The notes below the pieces were generated by a model. The model saw only the letters and a program-made list of their open reading frames with translations. It had not been told where the DNA came from and did no database searches. Positions 17,578-27,300 of a stretch of DNA of 64,000 nt are shown here, piece by piece. Position numbers and translations under genes: made by a program. The first letter of the stretch is position 1. Each line of letters begins with the position of its first letter. The DNA lies in assembly GCF_000332115.1 (NCBI RefSeq), contig NC_020156.1, positions 3,850,633 through 3,914,632 of the forward strand, read 5' to 3'. Source of the DNA: Nonlabens dokdonensis DSW-6 (GTDB lineage Bacteria; Bacteroidota; Bacteroidia; Flavobacteriales; Flavobacteriaceae).

Positions 17578-18450
17578 ATGGGTAAAGATGATAAGCATAT
17601 ATCAAGCCAGTGGAGACGTAAAATTCATGAAGTAATTTATGAGGCAGACACGCCAGCTGGTAAAATATTTGATGTTACTTTACTGATTGTCATTATAATA
17701 AGCTTAATTCTGGTAATGCTAGAAAGTGTTCCCGAATTAGGAAGAAACTATAAGGATGAGTTCATTATTGCAGAATGGGTAATAACTGTTTTCTTCACAA
17801 TTGAATATGTACTAAGGATTATTTCTATTAATAAACCTTTTAAATATATTTTTAGCTTTTTTGGTATTATTGATTTTATCTCAACTATACCACTGTACCT
17901 TACATTTTTCTTTGGTGGCTTAAATGCACTATTAGCAGTACGATCCCTTAGGCTTCTAAGAATTTTTAGAATTTTAAAGATCACAAGATATATAGGTGAA
18001 GCTGATAAGCTCAGTAAAGCAATCAGATCAAGCGGCCCTAAAATCGCAGTTTTTCTATTTGCAGTAATGGTTGTTTCTATAATTTTTGGAACCCTTATGT
18101 ATTTAATAGAAGGCCCAGAACATGGCTTTGATAGTATTCCCAAGTCGATATACTGGTGTATTGTAACCTTAACCACCGTTGGTTTTGGTGATATTGCTCC
18201 AGAGACTCCTTTTGGTCAGTTTCTTGCAGCTGTGATTATGATTATGGGTTATGGAATCATTGCAGTACCTACTGGAATTGTAAGTGCTGAGTATTCCAAA
18301 TCTAGTAAGGAAGAAGAAAAAGAAGTAAATCCACAAGATTATCCTGATTATAGGCATGTAAATACACAAGTTTGTCAAAACTGCCTTTCACGTAAACATC
18401 AAGATGGAGCTTTATTTTGTCACAATTGTGGAACCTCTCTAGATGACTAA
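17578..18450 (+). CDS. Voltage-gated K+ channel-type protein with C-terminal zinc ribbon
   Basis: A six-segment ion channel of 290 residues. The selectivity filter TTVGFGD is at residues 199-205, between pore helices. A voltage-sensor-like S4 with regularly spaced arginines (VRSLRLLRIFRILKITRYIG, about 121-140) is present. The C-terminal tail (from about residue 240) is charged and ends in a four-cysteine zinc ribbon: CQNC at 266-269 and CHNC at 281-284. The gene starts 3 bases after the E1 stop, and its last 8 bases overlap miaA. The ribbon could sense metal or redox, or mediate assembly; this is inference. Confidence 0.88.
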   Translation: MGKDDKHISSQWRRKIHEVIYEADTPAGKIFDVTLLIVIIISLILVMLESVPELGRNYKDEFIIAEWVITVFFTIEYVLRIISINKPFKYIFSFFGIIDFISTIPLYLTFFFGGLNALLAVRSLRLLRIFRILKITRYIGEADKLSKAIRSSGPKIAVFLFAVMVVSIIFGTLMYLIEGPEHGFDSIPKSIYWCIVTLTTVGFGDIAPETPFGQFLAAVIMIMGYGIIAVPTGIVSAEYSKSSKEEEKEVNPQDYPDYRHVNTQVCQNCLSRKHQDGALFCHNCGTSLDD

Positions 18451-19354
18451 CAAAACTTTACTTTGCATCGTAGGACCTACCGCTATAGGTAAGACGGCTC
18501 TTAGTATCGCTTTCGCGAAAGCTTACAACACAGCCATCATATCGTCAGATTCTAGACAATTTTATAAGGAAATGACCATAGGAACAGCGGTTCCTGAAAA
18601 AGAAGAACTTGATGCCGCAACACACTATTTTATTCAAGATAGAAGCATTTTTGATGATTACTCCGTAGGCGATTTTGAAAGAGATGTCATACAACTATTA
18701 CCTAAACTTTTTACACAGAATGACGTTGTTGTGATGGTAGGTGGAAGTGCTTTGTATGAGAAAGCAGTGACTTATGGACTGGACGATCTTCCAGACGTTC
18801 CTCATGAAATACAGCAAGAAATTAAAGCAGAGTTTGAAAATAAAGGTATTTCTTGGTTACAGGAAGAGGTACAAAAAAACGATGCAGAATATTTTGAAAC
18901 GGTAGACATTCATAATTCTCATCGTTTAATTAGAGCGATAGGCATTTTTCGCGTAAGTGGTAAAAAAATGAATGAATTGAGAACTGGCAAAGCTCAAAAA
19001 AGAAACTTCAATATCGTTAAAATAGGACTTACTGCTGAACGCGAAGAATTGTATGAGCGAATCAATAAACGTGTGGACATCATGATTGATCGTGGTTTAG
19101 AGCAAGAAGCACGAGAGCTTTTTCCTCATAAAAACCTGAATGCATTACAAACAGTAGGTTACAAAGAATTCTTTGATTATTTTGAAAATTCCTATGATTA
19201 TGACGAAGCCGTTAGGCTCATAAAAAGGAATACGAGACGCTTTGCAAAAAGACAGTTAACCTGGTATCGCAAAGATGAATCTGTAAAATGGTTTCACTAC
19301 AAAACTCGCCATACTGAAATCGTACAGCGAGTTAGTAAAAAACTTATGGATTGA
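18443..19354 (+). CDS. miaA: tRNA dimethylallyltransferase
   Basis: Adds a dimethylallyl group to adenosine 37 of tRNAs that read UNN codons. Conserved signatures are present: P-loop CIVGPTAIGKTALSIAFA, SSDSRQFYKEM, and MVGGSALYEKAV. At 303 residues it has the standard length. The 5' end overlaps the channel gene by 8 bases, suggesting coupled translation. Palindrome copy 5 encodes the end of the first helix (IAFAKAYN), where family members usually have a similar alanine-rich helix, so insertion is well tolerated. It converges with the response-regulator gene 6 bases downstream. Confidence 0.95.
   Translation: MTNKTLLCIVGPTAIGKTALSIAFAKAYNTAIISSDSRQFYKEMTIGTAVPEKEELDAATHYFIQDRSIFDDYSVGDFERDVIQLLPKLFTQNDVVVMVGGSALYEKAVTYGLDDLPDVPHEIQQEIKAEFENKGISWLQEEVQKNDAEYFETVDIHNSHRLIRAIGIFRVSGKKMNELRTGKAQKRNFNIVKIGLTAEREELYERINKRVDIMIDRGLEQEARELFPHKNLNALQTVGYKEFFDYFENSYDYDEAVRLIKRNTRRFAKRQLTWYRKDESVKWFHYKTRHTEIVQRVSKKLMD
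18509..18522. repeat. Palindrome copy 5, in miaA
   Basis: Exact 14-base core with outer pair C/T, read as AFAKA directly after the P-loop helix. Confidence 0.95.
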
Positions 19355-19360
19355 TATTAT

Positions 19361-20077
19361 TTAATAATCTACCTGATCTTTAACTAATAAACGGAATCCT
19401 TCTCCGTGTATGTTAACAATCTCCACGTTATCATCTTCTTTCAAGTATTTACGCAGTTTTGCGATGTAGACATCCATAGATCTTGAGGTGAAATAGTTAT
19501 CATCTCGCCAAATCTTAGTAAGCGCTAGTTCACGTGGCATTAAATCATTAAGGTGTAACGCTAGTAAACGTAGTAATTCATTTTCCTTGGGAGAAAGTTT
19601 TACAGGTTCTTTATCATTTAACGATAAAAATCTTAATTTAGAATTAAGGTGAAAATTACCTATCTGGAATTCAAATTCCTTAGAATCTGCAAGACTGTCT
19701 TGCCCTTTACGCTGCATGATAGCTTTAATCTTCATAAGAAGAACTTCACTATCAAACGGCTTATTTAAGTAGTCGTCTGCTCCTACTTTGTAACCTCTTA
19801 GCACATCTTCTTTCATTGCTTTTGCAGTTAAGAAAATGATAGGCACTTCTTCGTTTTTCTCTCTAATCTCCTTAGCTAGAGTGAAACCATCTTTGTATGG
19901 CATCATAACATCTAGAATACAAAGATCATAATTGTCTTTTTTAAATTTTTCAAATCCTTCCATTCCGTTTTTTGCATGAACAACATCAAAGTCATTCATT
20001 AAAAGGTAATCTTTCAAAACGGTTCCAAAATTTGGATCATCTTCTACTAAAAGTATTTTTTTGTTTTCGGTTTCCAT
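19361..20077 (-). CDS. OmpR-family response regulator
   Basis: A 238-residue two-component regulator: receiver domain with phosphoacceptor aspartate in YDLCILDVMMPYKDGF (about residue 55) and a C-terminal winged-helix DNA-binding domain (PRELALTKIWRDDNYFTSRS, then MDVYIAKLRKYL). It lies 17 bases downstream of the histidine kinase gene, so the two are an operon. The pairing and sequence style resemble RprY/RprX of Bacteroides, though I assign no symbol. Targets are unknown. Confidence 0.92.
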   Translation of the reverse strand: METENKKILLVEDDPNFGTVLKDYLLMNDFDVVHAKNGMEGFEKFKKDNYDLCILDVMMPYKDGFTLAKEIREKNEEVPIIFLTAKAMKEDVLRGYKVGADDYLNKPFDSEVLLMKIKAIMQRKGQDSLADSKEFEFQIGNFHLNSKLRFLSLNDKEPVKLSPKENELLRLLALHLNDLMPRELALTKIWRDDNYFTSRSMDVYIAKLRKYLKEDDNVEIVNIHGEGFRLLVKDQVDY

Positions 20078-20094
20078 AAGTTATTAATTTAAAT

Positions 20095-21654
20095 TTAAGT
20101 TATTATTGGTAGATGGATACTAAAGGTACTACCTTTTCCTTTAACACTTTCTACGTGAATTTCTCCATCGCAGTCGTCTAATATTCTTTTTGCATAAGCA
20201 AGACCTAGTCCATGACCTTTTACGTTATGAATATCTCCTGTATGTTCTCTAAAAAATTTCTGAAAAACTTTGCGTTGCGCTTGCTTGCTCATTCCTATTC
20301 CTTGATCACGAATTTTAATGACCAATTTATTTTTAATGTTTTCAGTAAAAACGTCAATGACAGGTGCGCCTTCTGTATACTTAATAGCATTTTCTAAAAC
20401 GTTTACTATCACATTTGTTATATGACTTTCATTTGCCAGCACTTCTGTTCTTAAAGCTCCTAAATGAGTTTTTACAACTCCACCTTTTTCTTCAAGAATC
20501 AATTGAATGTGTGAGATACTATCTTCTACTACCTCATTCATGTCTAAGCGCTCTTTCTCAATGTCGAGATCATTCTTTTCTAATTTTGAGATCCTCAACA
20601 CGTTTTCTACTTGACTGTGCATGCGTTTATTTTCTTCCCTTATCATTCTATGATAAGTTTTTACTTTTTCAGGATCTGCCGAAATCTTAGGATGCCTCAG
20701 TGAATCCAAAGCAAGGTTTATAGTTGCTATAGGAGTTTTGAACTCATGAGTCATATTATTAATAAAATCTGTCTTTATCTGTGAAATTTGACGTTGTTTA
20801 AAAATCTGTTTAATCGCATTAGAATAAGCTACCACTATCACGGTAGTAAAAACAAGTGATAAAAGCGCCATTCCTGCAACTGATGACAGGATGTACTTTT
20901 TTCTATCAGGCATATTGAGATACAATATATAAGGCTCTGTTTGTAGATTATTGAACCTATATATAGGTGCTGACCAAGTAGCATCAGTTAAAAAATCAAA
21001 ATAGTCTGATTTGATATTAGTTGCAAAACTATCCTGATATACGGCAAATTCAAAATCTGCTTCTATGGATCTGTTCTCTAATTCTTCTTTTAAAATTTCT
21101 CTTAGCTCCTCTTTTGAGATACGCTGTGAAATGGGTAAAAGTGAATTGTAATTACTAATAAGTTCCTTATCTACCTTACGTGCGTATTGATCTAATTGAG
21201 ATAACTCAGAAATAGTTTTATTCTTTCTTGTTGAGGTGTTTCTATTAGGAAGCGTACTTTTTTTATTAAGTAACTTATTGAAGGTAACACTGTCTATATC
21301 TAAATCAAGAAGTTGAGGATTGAGCTTAAAATTTTCGTTCAGAAGACTGGTACTATATTTAGAGGTCTCATCAAAATTTTGATTGCGCTGAATCAACATT
21401 AATTCACTGATAGTTCTAGGATTAGGTTGTACTCCAAGACTGTCTCGTATTTGATCTAAAACATCATAAAATTTTTCAACTTCGCGGTCCTCTAATTCTG
21501 AAGAAACTGAGGCCAATGTCTGTCTAACAGCAAAAGAAAATTGTTCTTCCTTATCGCTAACACTATTAATGATCCAATATATTTGAACCATCACAATCCC
21601 AGCAAGGGAAACACTCATTAAACCGATTAGGAAATATAAAACTCGCTTTTGCAC
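20095..21654 (-). CDS. Membrane sensor histidine kinase
   Basis: A 519-residue kinase with two membrane segments (about residues 5-28 and 253-281) flanking a periplasmic domain of about 225 residues that I do not recognise. The cytoplasmic kinase core is complete: H-box MTHEFKTPIATIN (His about residue 302), N-box NVLENAIKYTEG, G1 DQGIGMS, F-box FQKFFRE and G2 GHGLGLAYAKR. It starts with GTG, 5 bases after a TAAATTTG box, so a nearly leaderless transcript is possible. It is the partner of the response regulator downstream. Confidence 0.93.
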   Translation of the reverse strand: MQKRVLYFLIGLMSVSLAGIVMVQIYWIINSVSDKEEQFSFAVRQTLASVSSELEDREVEKFYDVLDQIRDSLGVQPNPRTISELMLIQRNQNFDETSKYSTSLLNENFKLNPQLLDLDIDSVTFNKLLNKKSTLPNRNTSTRKNKTISELSQLDQYARKVDKELISNYNSLLPISQRISKEELREILKEELENRSIEADFEFAVYQDSFATNIKSDYFDFLTDATWSAPIYRFNNLQTEPYILYLNMPDRKKYILSSVAGMALLSLVFTTVIVVAYSNAIKQIFKQRQISQIKTDFINNMTHEFKTPIATINLALDSLRHPKISADPEKVKTYHRMIREENKRMHSQVENVLRISKLEKNDLDIEKERLDMNEVVEDSISHIQLILEEKGGVVKTHLGALRTEVLANESHITNVIVNVLENAIKYTEGAPVIDVFTENIKNKLVIKIRDQGIGMSKQAQRKVFQKFFREHTGDIHNVKGHGLGLAYAKRILDDCDGEIHVESVKGKGSTFSIHLPIIT

Positions 21655-21658
21655 ATTA

Positions 21659-21666
21659 CAAATTTA
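21659..21666 (-). promoter_or_regulatory. Possible -7 box (TAAATTTG) of the two-component operon
   Basis: Matches TAnnTTTG and ends 5 bases before the GTG start at 21654, which would place the transcript start at or next to the start codon. Confidence 0.4.
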
Positions 21667-21731
21667 ACATATTGAAAAAGTGTTAAAAAGCCTTTAACCA
21701 TATATTAACTTAGTGAATATTTTAAAACTAT

Positions 21732-22328
21732 TTATAAATTTAACAGAACATCGTGCATTATCGATACATAAGACTCTGTTTTGATCAAATTATTATTAAT
21801 AATTACAAAATCTGATAAATTAAGTCTTTCAATATCGGTCCATTGATTATTTAATCGAGCTTCTACTTCTTTCCTAGAAACCTGATCTCTTTCCATCACC
21901 CTGCGAATTCTTTCCTCAATTTCTGTGCTAACTAAAATAACATGATCGCAGGATTGATGACCACCACTTTCAAATAAAATCGCAGCTTCATAAATGATAT
22001 AAGATGTTTTCTGAGTTTTTAACCAATTTTTAAAATAGGATCTTACAGCAGGATGTAGAATAGCGTTGAGACTCTTAAGTAATGATTTATCACTAAAAAC
22101 TTTAGACGCAATAAATTTCCTATCAGGAATAACGACTCCTTTAGAATCAATTATATAAGATGAGTCACCTAAAAGTTTTTTTACAGCCGTAATAACATCT
22201 TTATCTGACTGTAGCAGCTTTTTTGAAACATCATCTGCAATAAAAATAGGGACACCAAGTCGCTCAAACATTTTGGCAACTGTAGACTTGCCGCTTCCTA
22301 TTCCGCCAGTTAAACCTATTACTTTCAT
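21732..22328 (-). CDS. coaE: Dephospho-CoA kinase
   Basis: Phosphorylates the ribose 3'-OH of dephospho-CoA, the last step of coenzyme A synthesis. P-loop GLTGGIGSGKSTVAKMF is at the N-terminus, followed by FIADDVSKKLL and ILHPAVR, all typical. Length 198 residues fits the family. Its start codon directly abuts the stop of the YbbR-like gene, so the two are co-transcribed. CoaBC, which acts earlier in the same pathway, is encoded about 20 kb away in this window. Confidence 0.94.
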   Translation of the reverse strand: MKVIGLTGGIGSGKSTVAKMFERLGVPIFIADDVSKKLLQSDKDVITAVKKLLGDSSYIIDSKGVVIPDRKFIASKVFSDKSLLKSLNAILHPAVRSYFKNWLKTQKTSYIIYEAAILFESGGHQSCDHVILVSTEIEERIRRVMERDQVSRKEVEARLNNQWTDIERLNLSDFVIINNNLIKTESYVSIMHDVLLNL

Positions 22329-23258
22329 TTACTTTATAGTTAGCACTTGGACCTGAGATGGTGATATTCGGTAAGAGATGATATTATCATTCTTAATTTT
22401 TACTTCTGGAATGATAGAAATATTTAAATCATCAACCTTATCGTAATCAAGATAAATATCAAAATCGTTTATGTCTATGCCTTCAAATTCTGATACTGGT
22501 GATGAGAATATTAATTGTACCGTATCTGGGATAATTTTGACATCATAATCGTTTTTATTGTTCACTAACTCTATCTGTATGTCAAATTTACCTTCTGTAA
22601 CTTGAGTTGCTTTTATTGTCAATACTAACTCTTGAGGATTAAAATTTAACTCTGGATCAATATCCTTGAGATCAACTGATATAGTGGTAAGAGTATCATG
22701 AACTACAATCTTAGAATCTACAGAAACTTTAAATTCATCTAATTCATTGACTTTATTATCATTTCCAGTTATGACGACACTATCTGTCTGAAAAAATGGT
22801 TGCACCAAAGGATAATAGTTGTTACTGTACTCTGTTTTAATTTGATTAATAATCGGTACTTTCTTCGTTACATACTTTTTATATTCCAAAGCAATTTCTT
22901 GATCATCAATATCTAAAAGCTCATAAGTACGCGATTTTAATTTTCTAATGTTTTTGATGCTTTTAGTAGAGCTAAAAAACAGAGAATCGTTGCGTATATA
23001 AGTATTCTGATTAAAATCTAATTCTATACTATGATCAAATATCTTCTCCCAAATTAAAGTAAATCCGCTTGCTTTTATTTCGACAGGAATATTAACTTCC
23101 TTAGAATTTTCAAGTAAAATGATAGAATTAGGAATGTTTGTGAAACTGATATTAAAAACGACTTCTTCTCGATAATCATCTTTATATTTTGAAATAAACC
23201 ATAAGCTAGCTACCACCGCCACTACTAATAAAAAACTCAATATTTTTTTATACCTCAT
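22329..23258 (-). CDS. YbbR-like (CdaR-type) membrane-anchored protein
   Basis: A 309-residue protein with one N-terminal membrane segment (ILSFLLVVAVVASLWFISK, about residues 5-23) and an extracytoplasmic part of strand-rich repeats that match YbbR-like domains. YbbR/CdaR in Firmicutes regulates the diadenylate cyclase CdaA; no cdaA is near, so the role here is inferred only from fold. It is packed between the glycosyltransferase (4 bases upstream) and coaE (no gap), an order commonly seen in this family of bacteria. Confidence 0.8.
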   Translation of the reverse strand: MRYKKILSFLLVVAVVASLWFISKYKDDYREEVVFNISFTNIPNSIILLENSKEVNIPVEIKASGFTLIWEKIFDHSIELDFNQNTYIRNDSLFFSSTKSIKNIRKLKSRTYELLDIDDQEIALEYKKYVTKKVPIINQIKTEYSNNYYPLVQPFFQTDSVVITGNDNKVNELDEFKVSVDSKIVVHDTLTTISVDLKDIDPELNFNPQELVLTIKATQVTEGKFDIQIELVNNKNDYDVKIIPDTVQLIFSSPVSEFEGIDINDFDIYLDYDKVDDLNISIIPEVKIKNDNIISYRISPSQVQVLTIK

Positions 23259-23262
23259 AACA

Positions 23263-24264
23263 TTATTTAAAAAATAATTTAGGGAAAGCCTTACGCTCAG
23301 GAGTCTTTAATATAACAATTTTAATCCACGCTTTCAAAAAACCTATACCGTATCCATAAAATTGAATTAGCGTAGCAAATATCGACTTGAAACCTATTTT
23401 GATACCATTCTTTATCGTAGAATCTATAATTATGATCAAAAAATATACTGCAAAAAATAATACAGGCCAGAATATCCCAATTAACAAAAAAATCAAAGAA
23501 GCCAGTAAACTAAAAATAAACACAGCAGGAAACCAATACGTTAGCTTTGTAGAATCAGGATGCCATTTATTTAAAATTACTCTTACTTTTCCAAACTTGT
23601 TCACTTGCTTATAAAATAAAGCCCATGAAATTCTTCTCTCATGATATACATGTGCTTTTGTTATTAAAGCTGTGCTGAGATTAAGTTGCCATAATCTTAA
23701 AGTTAGATCAGGATCTTCACCTGGATGAATTTTTCTAAAACCACCAGTTTGTTCAAAGGCTTTCCTGCTTAACCCCATATTAAAACTACGCGGTTGAAAC
23801 CTACCTAAATTTTCATTGCCGCCTCTTATTCCGCCTGTTGTAAAAAATGAAGTCATAGAATAGTTGATGGCCTTTTGCAAATCGCTAAAACTTTCATGCG
23901 CAGCATCAGGACCTCCATAACATTCTACATAGTCATCACTCAAATAGTTGTCCACCTCATTAAGGTATTCTGGTGGCAAAATACAGTCACTATCTAATAT
24001 GATAAAATAATCACCTGTAGCCTTTTTCATTCCATAATTGCGCGAGTCTCCAGGACCTGAATTTGGTTTAAATAAATAGGTGATATTTACGCTTTCGCGA
24101 AAGCGAGAACATACTTCTTCACAGCTTATATCAGAACCATCTTCAATAATTACCACCTCAAATTTTCTATCAAAACTTAAGTGAGATATACTTTGAAGTA
24201 ACTTCTCTATTTCTTCAGGTCTATTAAAGACAGGGACGATAAATGAATAATAAATTGGTTTCAC
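23263..24264 (-). CDS. Family 2 glycosyltransferase, membrane-anchored
   Basis: A GT-A fold glycosyltransferase of 333 residues. The N-terminus reads FIVPVFNRPEEIEKLLQSI, the donor-binding acidic motif is ILDSDCILPPEYL, and the acceptor-side GGFRKIHPGEDPDLTLR segment is clear. Two to three hydrophobic segments lie at about residues 243-283. The translation starts with GTG, 5 bases after a TATTTTTG box. It begins the operon GT2-ybbR-coaE. Donor and acceptor sugars are not known. Confidence 0.88.
   Translation of the reverse strand: MKPIYYSFIVPVFNRPEEIEKLLQSISHLSFDRKFEVVIIEDGSDISCEEVCSRFRESVNITYLFKPNSGPGDSRNYGMKKATGDYFIILDSDCILPPEYLNEVDNYLSDDYVECYGGPDAAHESFSDLQKAINYSMTSFFTTGGIRGGNENLGRFQPRSFNMGLSRKAFEQTGGFRKIHPGEDPDLTLRLWQLNLSTALITKAHVYHERRISWALFYKQVNKFGKVRVILNKWHPDSTKLTYWFPAVFIFSLLASLIFLLIGIFWPVLFFAVYFLIIIIDSTIKNGIKIGFKSIFATLIQFYGYGIGFLKAWIKIVILKTPERKAFPKLFFK
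24090..24105. repeat. Palindrome copy 6, in the glycosyltransferase
   Basis: Exact 16-base palindrome read in the RFRES frame (SRFRESVNI). Confidence 0.95.
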
Positions 24265-24268
24265 AAAT

Positions 24269-24276
24269 CAAAAATA
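24269..24276 (-). promoter_or_regulatory. Possible -7 box (TATTTTTG) of the GT2-ybbR-coaE operon
   Basis: Matches TAnnTTTG and lies 5 bases before the GTG start codon at 24264, just downstream of the terminator of the preceding giant gene. Confidence 0.45.
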
Positions 24277-24282
24277 GTCAAT

Positions 24283-24315
24283 AAAAAAAGGCCATTCTAT
24301 AAGAATGACCTTTTT
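24283..24315 (-). terminator. Rho-independent terminator of the 2601-residue gene
   Basis: Stem of 14 pairs with one C-A mismatch (24285-24298 with 24302-24315), three-base loop, and a T run in the minus-strand reading, 21 bases beyond the stop at 24336. Confidence 0.82.
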
Positions 24316-24335
24316 AATAAATAAGTAATTAAACT

Positions 24336-27300
24336 CTAGTTACGCATCACTTTCACAACTTTAGATTGCTCTCCAGAGGCAACCTCAATAAGGTACATTC
24401 CAGAAGGGAAAGCTGACAAATCAATGGTTGTAGAAGTAGCATTAGGCTTAGTTACAAATAATTGCTGTCCTAATAAGTTTCTAACGGTAATACCATCAAT
24501 CACTTGCTGTCCATTAAAGCTAACAACATCATTTGTAGGATTAGGATAATAGCTGAATTCTAAAGTTTCAGAATCATCAACACCTACTGTGCCATCTACA
24601 GTAAAGTTATCTACAAAGAAATCAACGTCATTTCCATCTGCAACAGTACCATTTGTCGACCAGAATGCAAATCTCACTATGCCAGAATAGGCACTTAATG
24701 GGAAGGTTTCTTGTTGACCTACATTAGATACATTACTAGCCGAGTTGTAAGTAGCAATATTTGTCCATGTAACCCCATTATCAACGGTTATCAAAAACTG
24801 TACTTCATCATCACTACCGAAGTTTTCAACGGTAGTCGCATCAAATGCTGTCAAAGCAATATCAAAACTAGCTGTCAACATGGTAGATGGGTTTGTTCCT
24901 AAATCAATTTCTGGAGAAACTAACCAGTCATTCGCACCACCTAAGTTCCAGATATTAACTCGAGCAGCCTGACCAAATGTACTAGAAGGATCGTTACCGA
25001 AGTCGTCATTTATCCAGTCACCATCTACGCCGTTAGGTCCTGTAGCGATATCAGTATTATCTCCTTCTTCCCAACATGCTCCAGGGAATGTAGAGAAATC
25101 GTTTCCAGGAGTACCAGTTATAGAACCGTAAGGTGCTACAAACGGTGCGCAAAGTGTACTAAACGTCTCAACCGAAGTCCAATCACTAAAGAATCCACCT
25201 CCACAATCTGCTCTTACATAAACTTCATAATCAGTTGCTGGCATTAATGTAGAATCAGTATATGGATTATTAGTTGTACTAGTTCCATTACCTGTCGGTA
25301 CACCTGTTCCAGCAGCTTGTACAGCTACTTCCCAAACAGTTGCATTTCCATTTTCAGTCCATCCTATTGTTGCAGTATCACTACCTATAGCAGATACAGA
25401 AACTCCCGATGGTGCAGAACAGAAAGTTCCACAAGTTTGAATTCTCATAAGATCTAAAGCTATATCTCCTACAAAACCTCCTTCACCACCAGGCTCCTCT
25501 GTAGCCGTTATCTGAATATAAATAGTCTGCCCTATTAAAGTGGAAGGAAGCATTGCGCCTAACTGAGCATACGGATCAGTTTGTGCGGTCTGTAAACTAC
25601 CTACATACGTAAATACATTTGTAAAAGGTCCGGTTGCGCTTGTTCCATAACCTACTTCAAAAATAGTTTGATCACCACCGAACGAATGGAAGAAGAAAGA
25701 TAATTCTAACTCATCATTTGCTCCCATAGTTAAATCTATAGGAGGTGATACCATAGATGACACAACTGGGGTACCGTTAATACCACCAGATGACTCAAAA
25801 AATACATACCTTGATCCATCTGCCGGAGCAAAAGGACCTGTTCCTGTAGAACCAGTTCCTCCATTGGCTGCCGAACCACCTGTGAAATCCCATTGACCAT
25901 TTGCGGTTCCTACATCACCAGTCCAACCTCCTATACCATTCTCAAAACTATCTTCCCAGATATATCCTGGTGCACCTGTCGTACAGGAAACCCCTTGAGG
26001 ACCTAATGGAAAAGTTCTAGTAGTTACAGGGTTAGTCGATGGACTAATATCCATAGGGTTACATACTGCAAATACTCTTACCTGATACGGTGTATTAGGT
26101 GTTAAATTATTAAGTATATAATTAGTATTAGAAGTAACTCCAGTTACTTGAACTGGTGTTCCTGTAGCAAAGTCTGGAGTGGCATACTCTACAATCCATT
26201 CTGTCTCAGTATTACCAGGGTTCCATGATAAATCTAAATTATCGTCTCCTATAGAATTAACCGATAAACCATTTGGATTAGGACATGAAGGAATTTCTTC
26301 ATAATTAATATCATCCAAAAACATAGCATCAAAAGTACCAGCTTGTACAAATCTAAATGCTATATGTCCACCAGTAGTTGTAAGGGATGTAAAGTTTACC
26401 GTTTGCTCAGCATATTGATCATCTGGTAAATCAGCATTAGTAAACGTCTGAATTAAGTTAAATGTGGTAATATCATTAGGATCAGACATTACACCTACTT
26501 CTAAGCCTCCAAAATCTCTATCATAAGCAAAGAATCTCACTCGCTTCGTATTATTAAGATCTGAGAACTCAGGCATTACATAGTAAAGACCAACACTAGC
26601 GTCGCTACTACTTGTTAAATACATATGTTGAGAACCACTGTTTGCAATTAGATCATCTACTTGAACTAATGGAGTTCCCACAGTAGCATTATCGATTATA
26701 GCATTATCACAAACAAATAAACCATTTAAAGGGTCGTTTTCAAAATCAGTAAAATATGGTGCAGTAAATGGCAAACAAGGAGTAATGAATTGGAAAGGTC
26801 CTACCCAATCGCTATTGGTCATTGGTCCACAAATAGTTCTATAATAAACTTCATAAGAAGTTGCTGGTGTCAATGTATTATCAGTAAAAGATGTAGTTGT
26901 CAATGGAGTACCAGCAGCAGTTGGAACGCCAGTTCCATCTGGTTGCAATACATATTCATAAGACCCAGAAGGAGTTCCTAAAGTATCATTGAAACTGAAA
27001 TCACCACCATTAGGACCCAAGTTTGCCACAGCAAATGAATCTGGATTAGAACAATAGTTTCCACAAGTTTCAATTCTCATTAAATCTAATGCAATATCAC
27101 CTACAAATCCTGTTTCATTTCCAGGCTCCTCAGTAGCCGTAATTTGAATATGAACCGTAGCACTACCTAAGACTGAAGCTGGTAAACTTGCACCTACTAG
27201 AGCATAAGGATCGGCTTGAGCTGATTGTAAAGGACCTATATAAGTAAATACATTTGTAAAAGGTCCAGTAGGGGACGTTCCTACACCAACTTCAAATATG

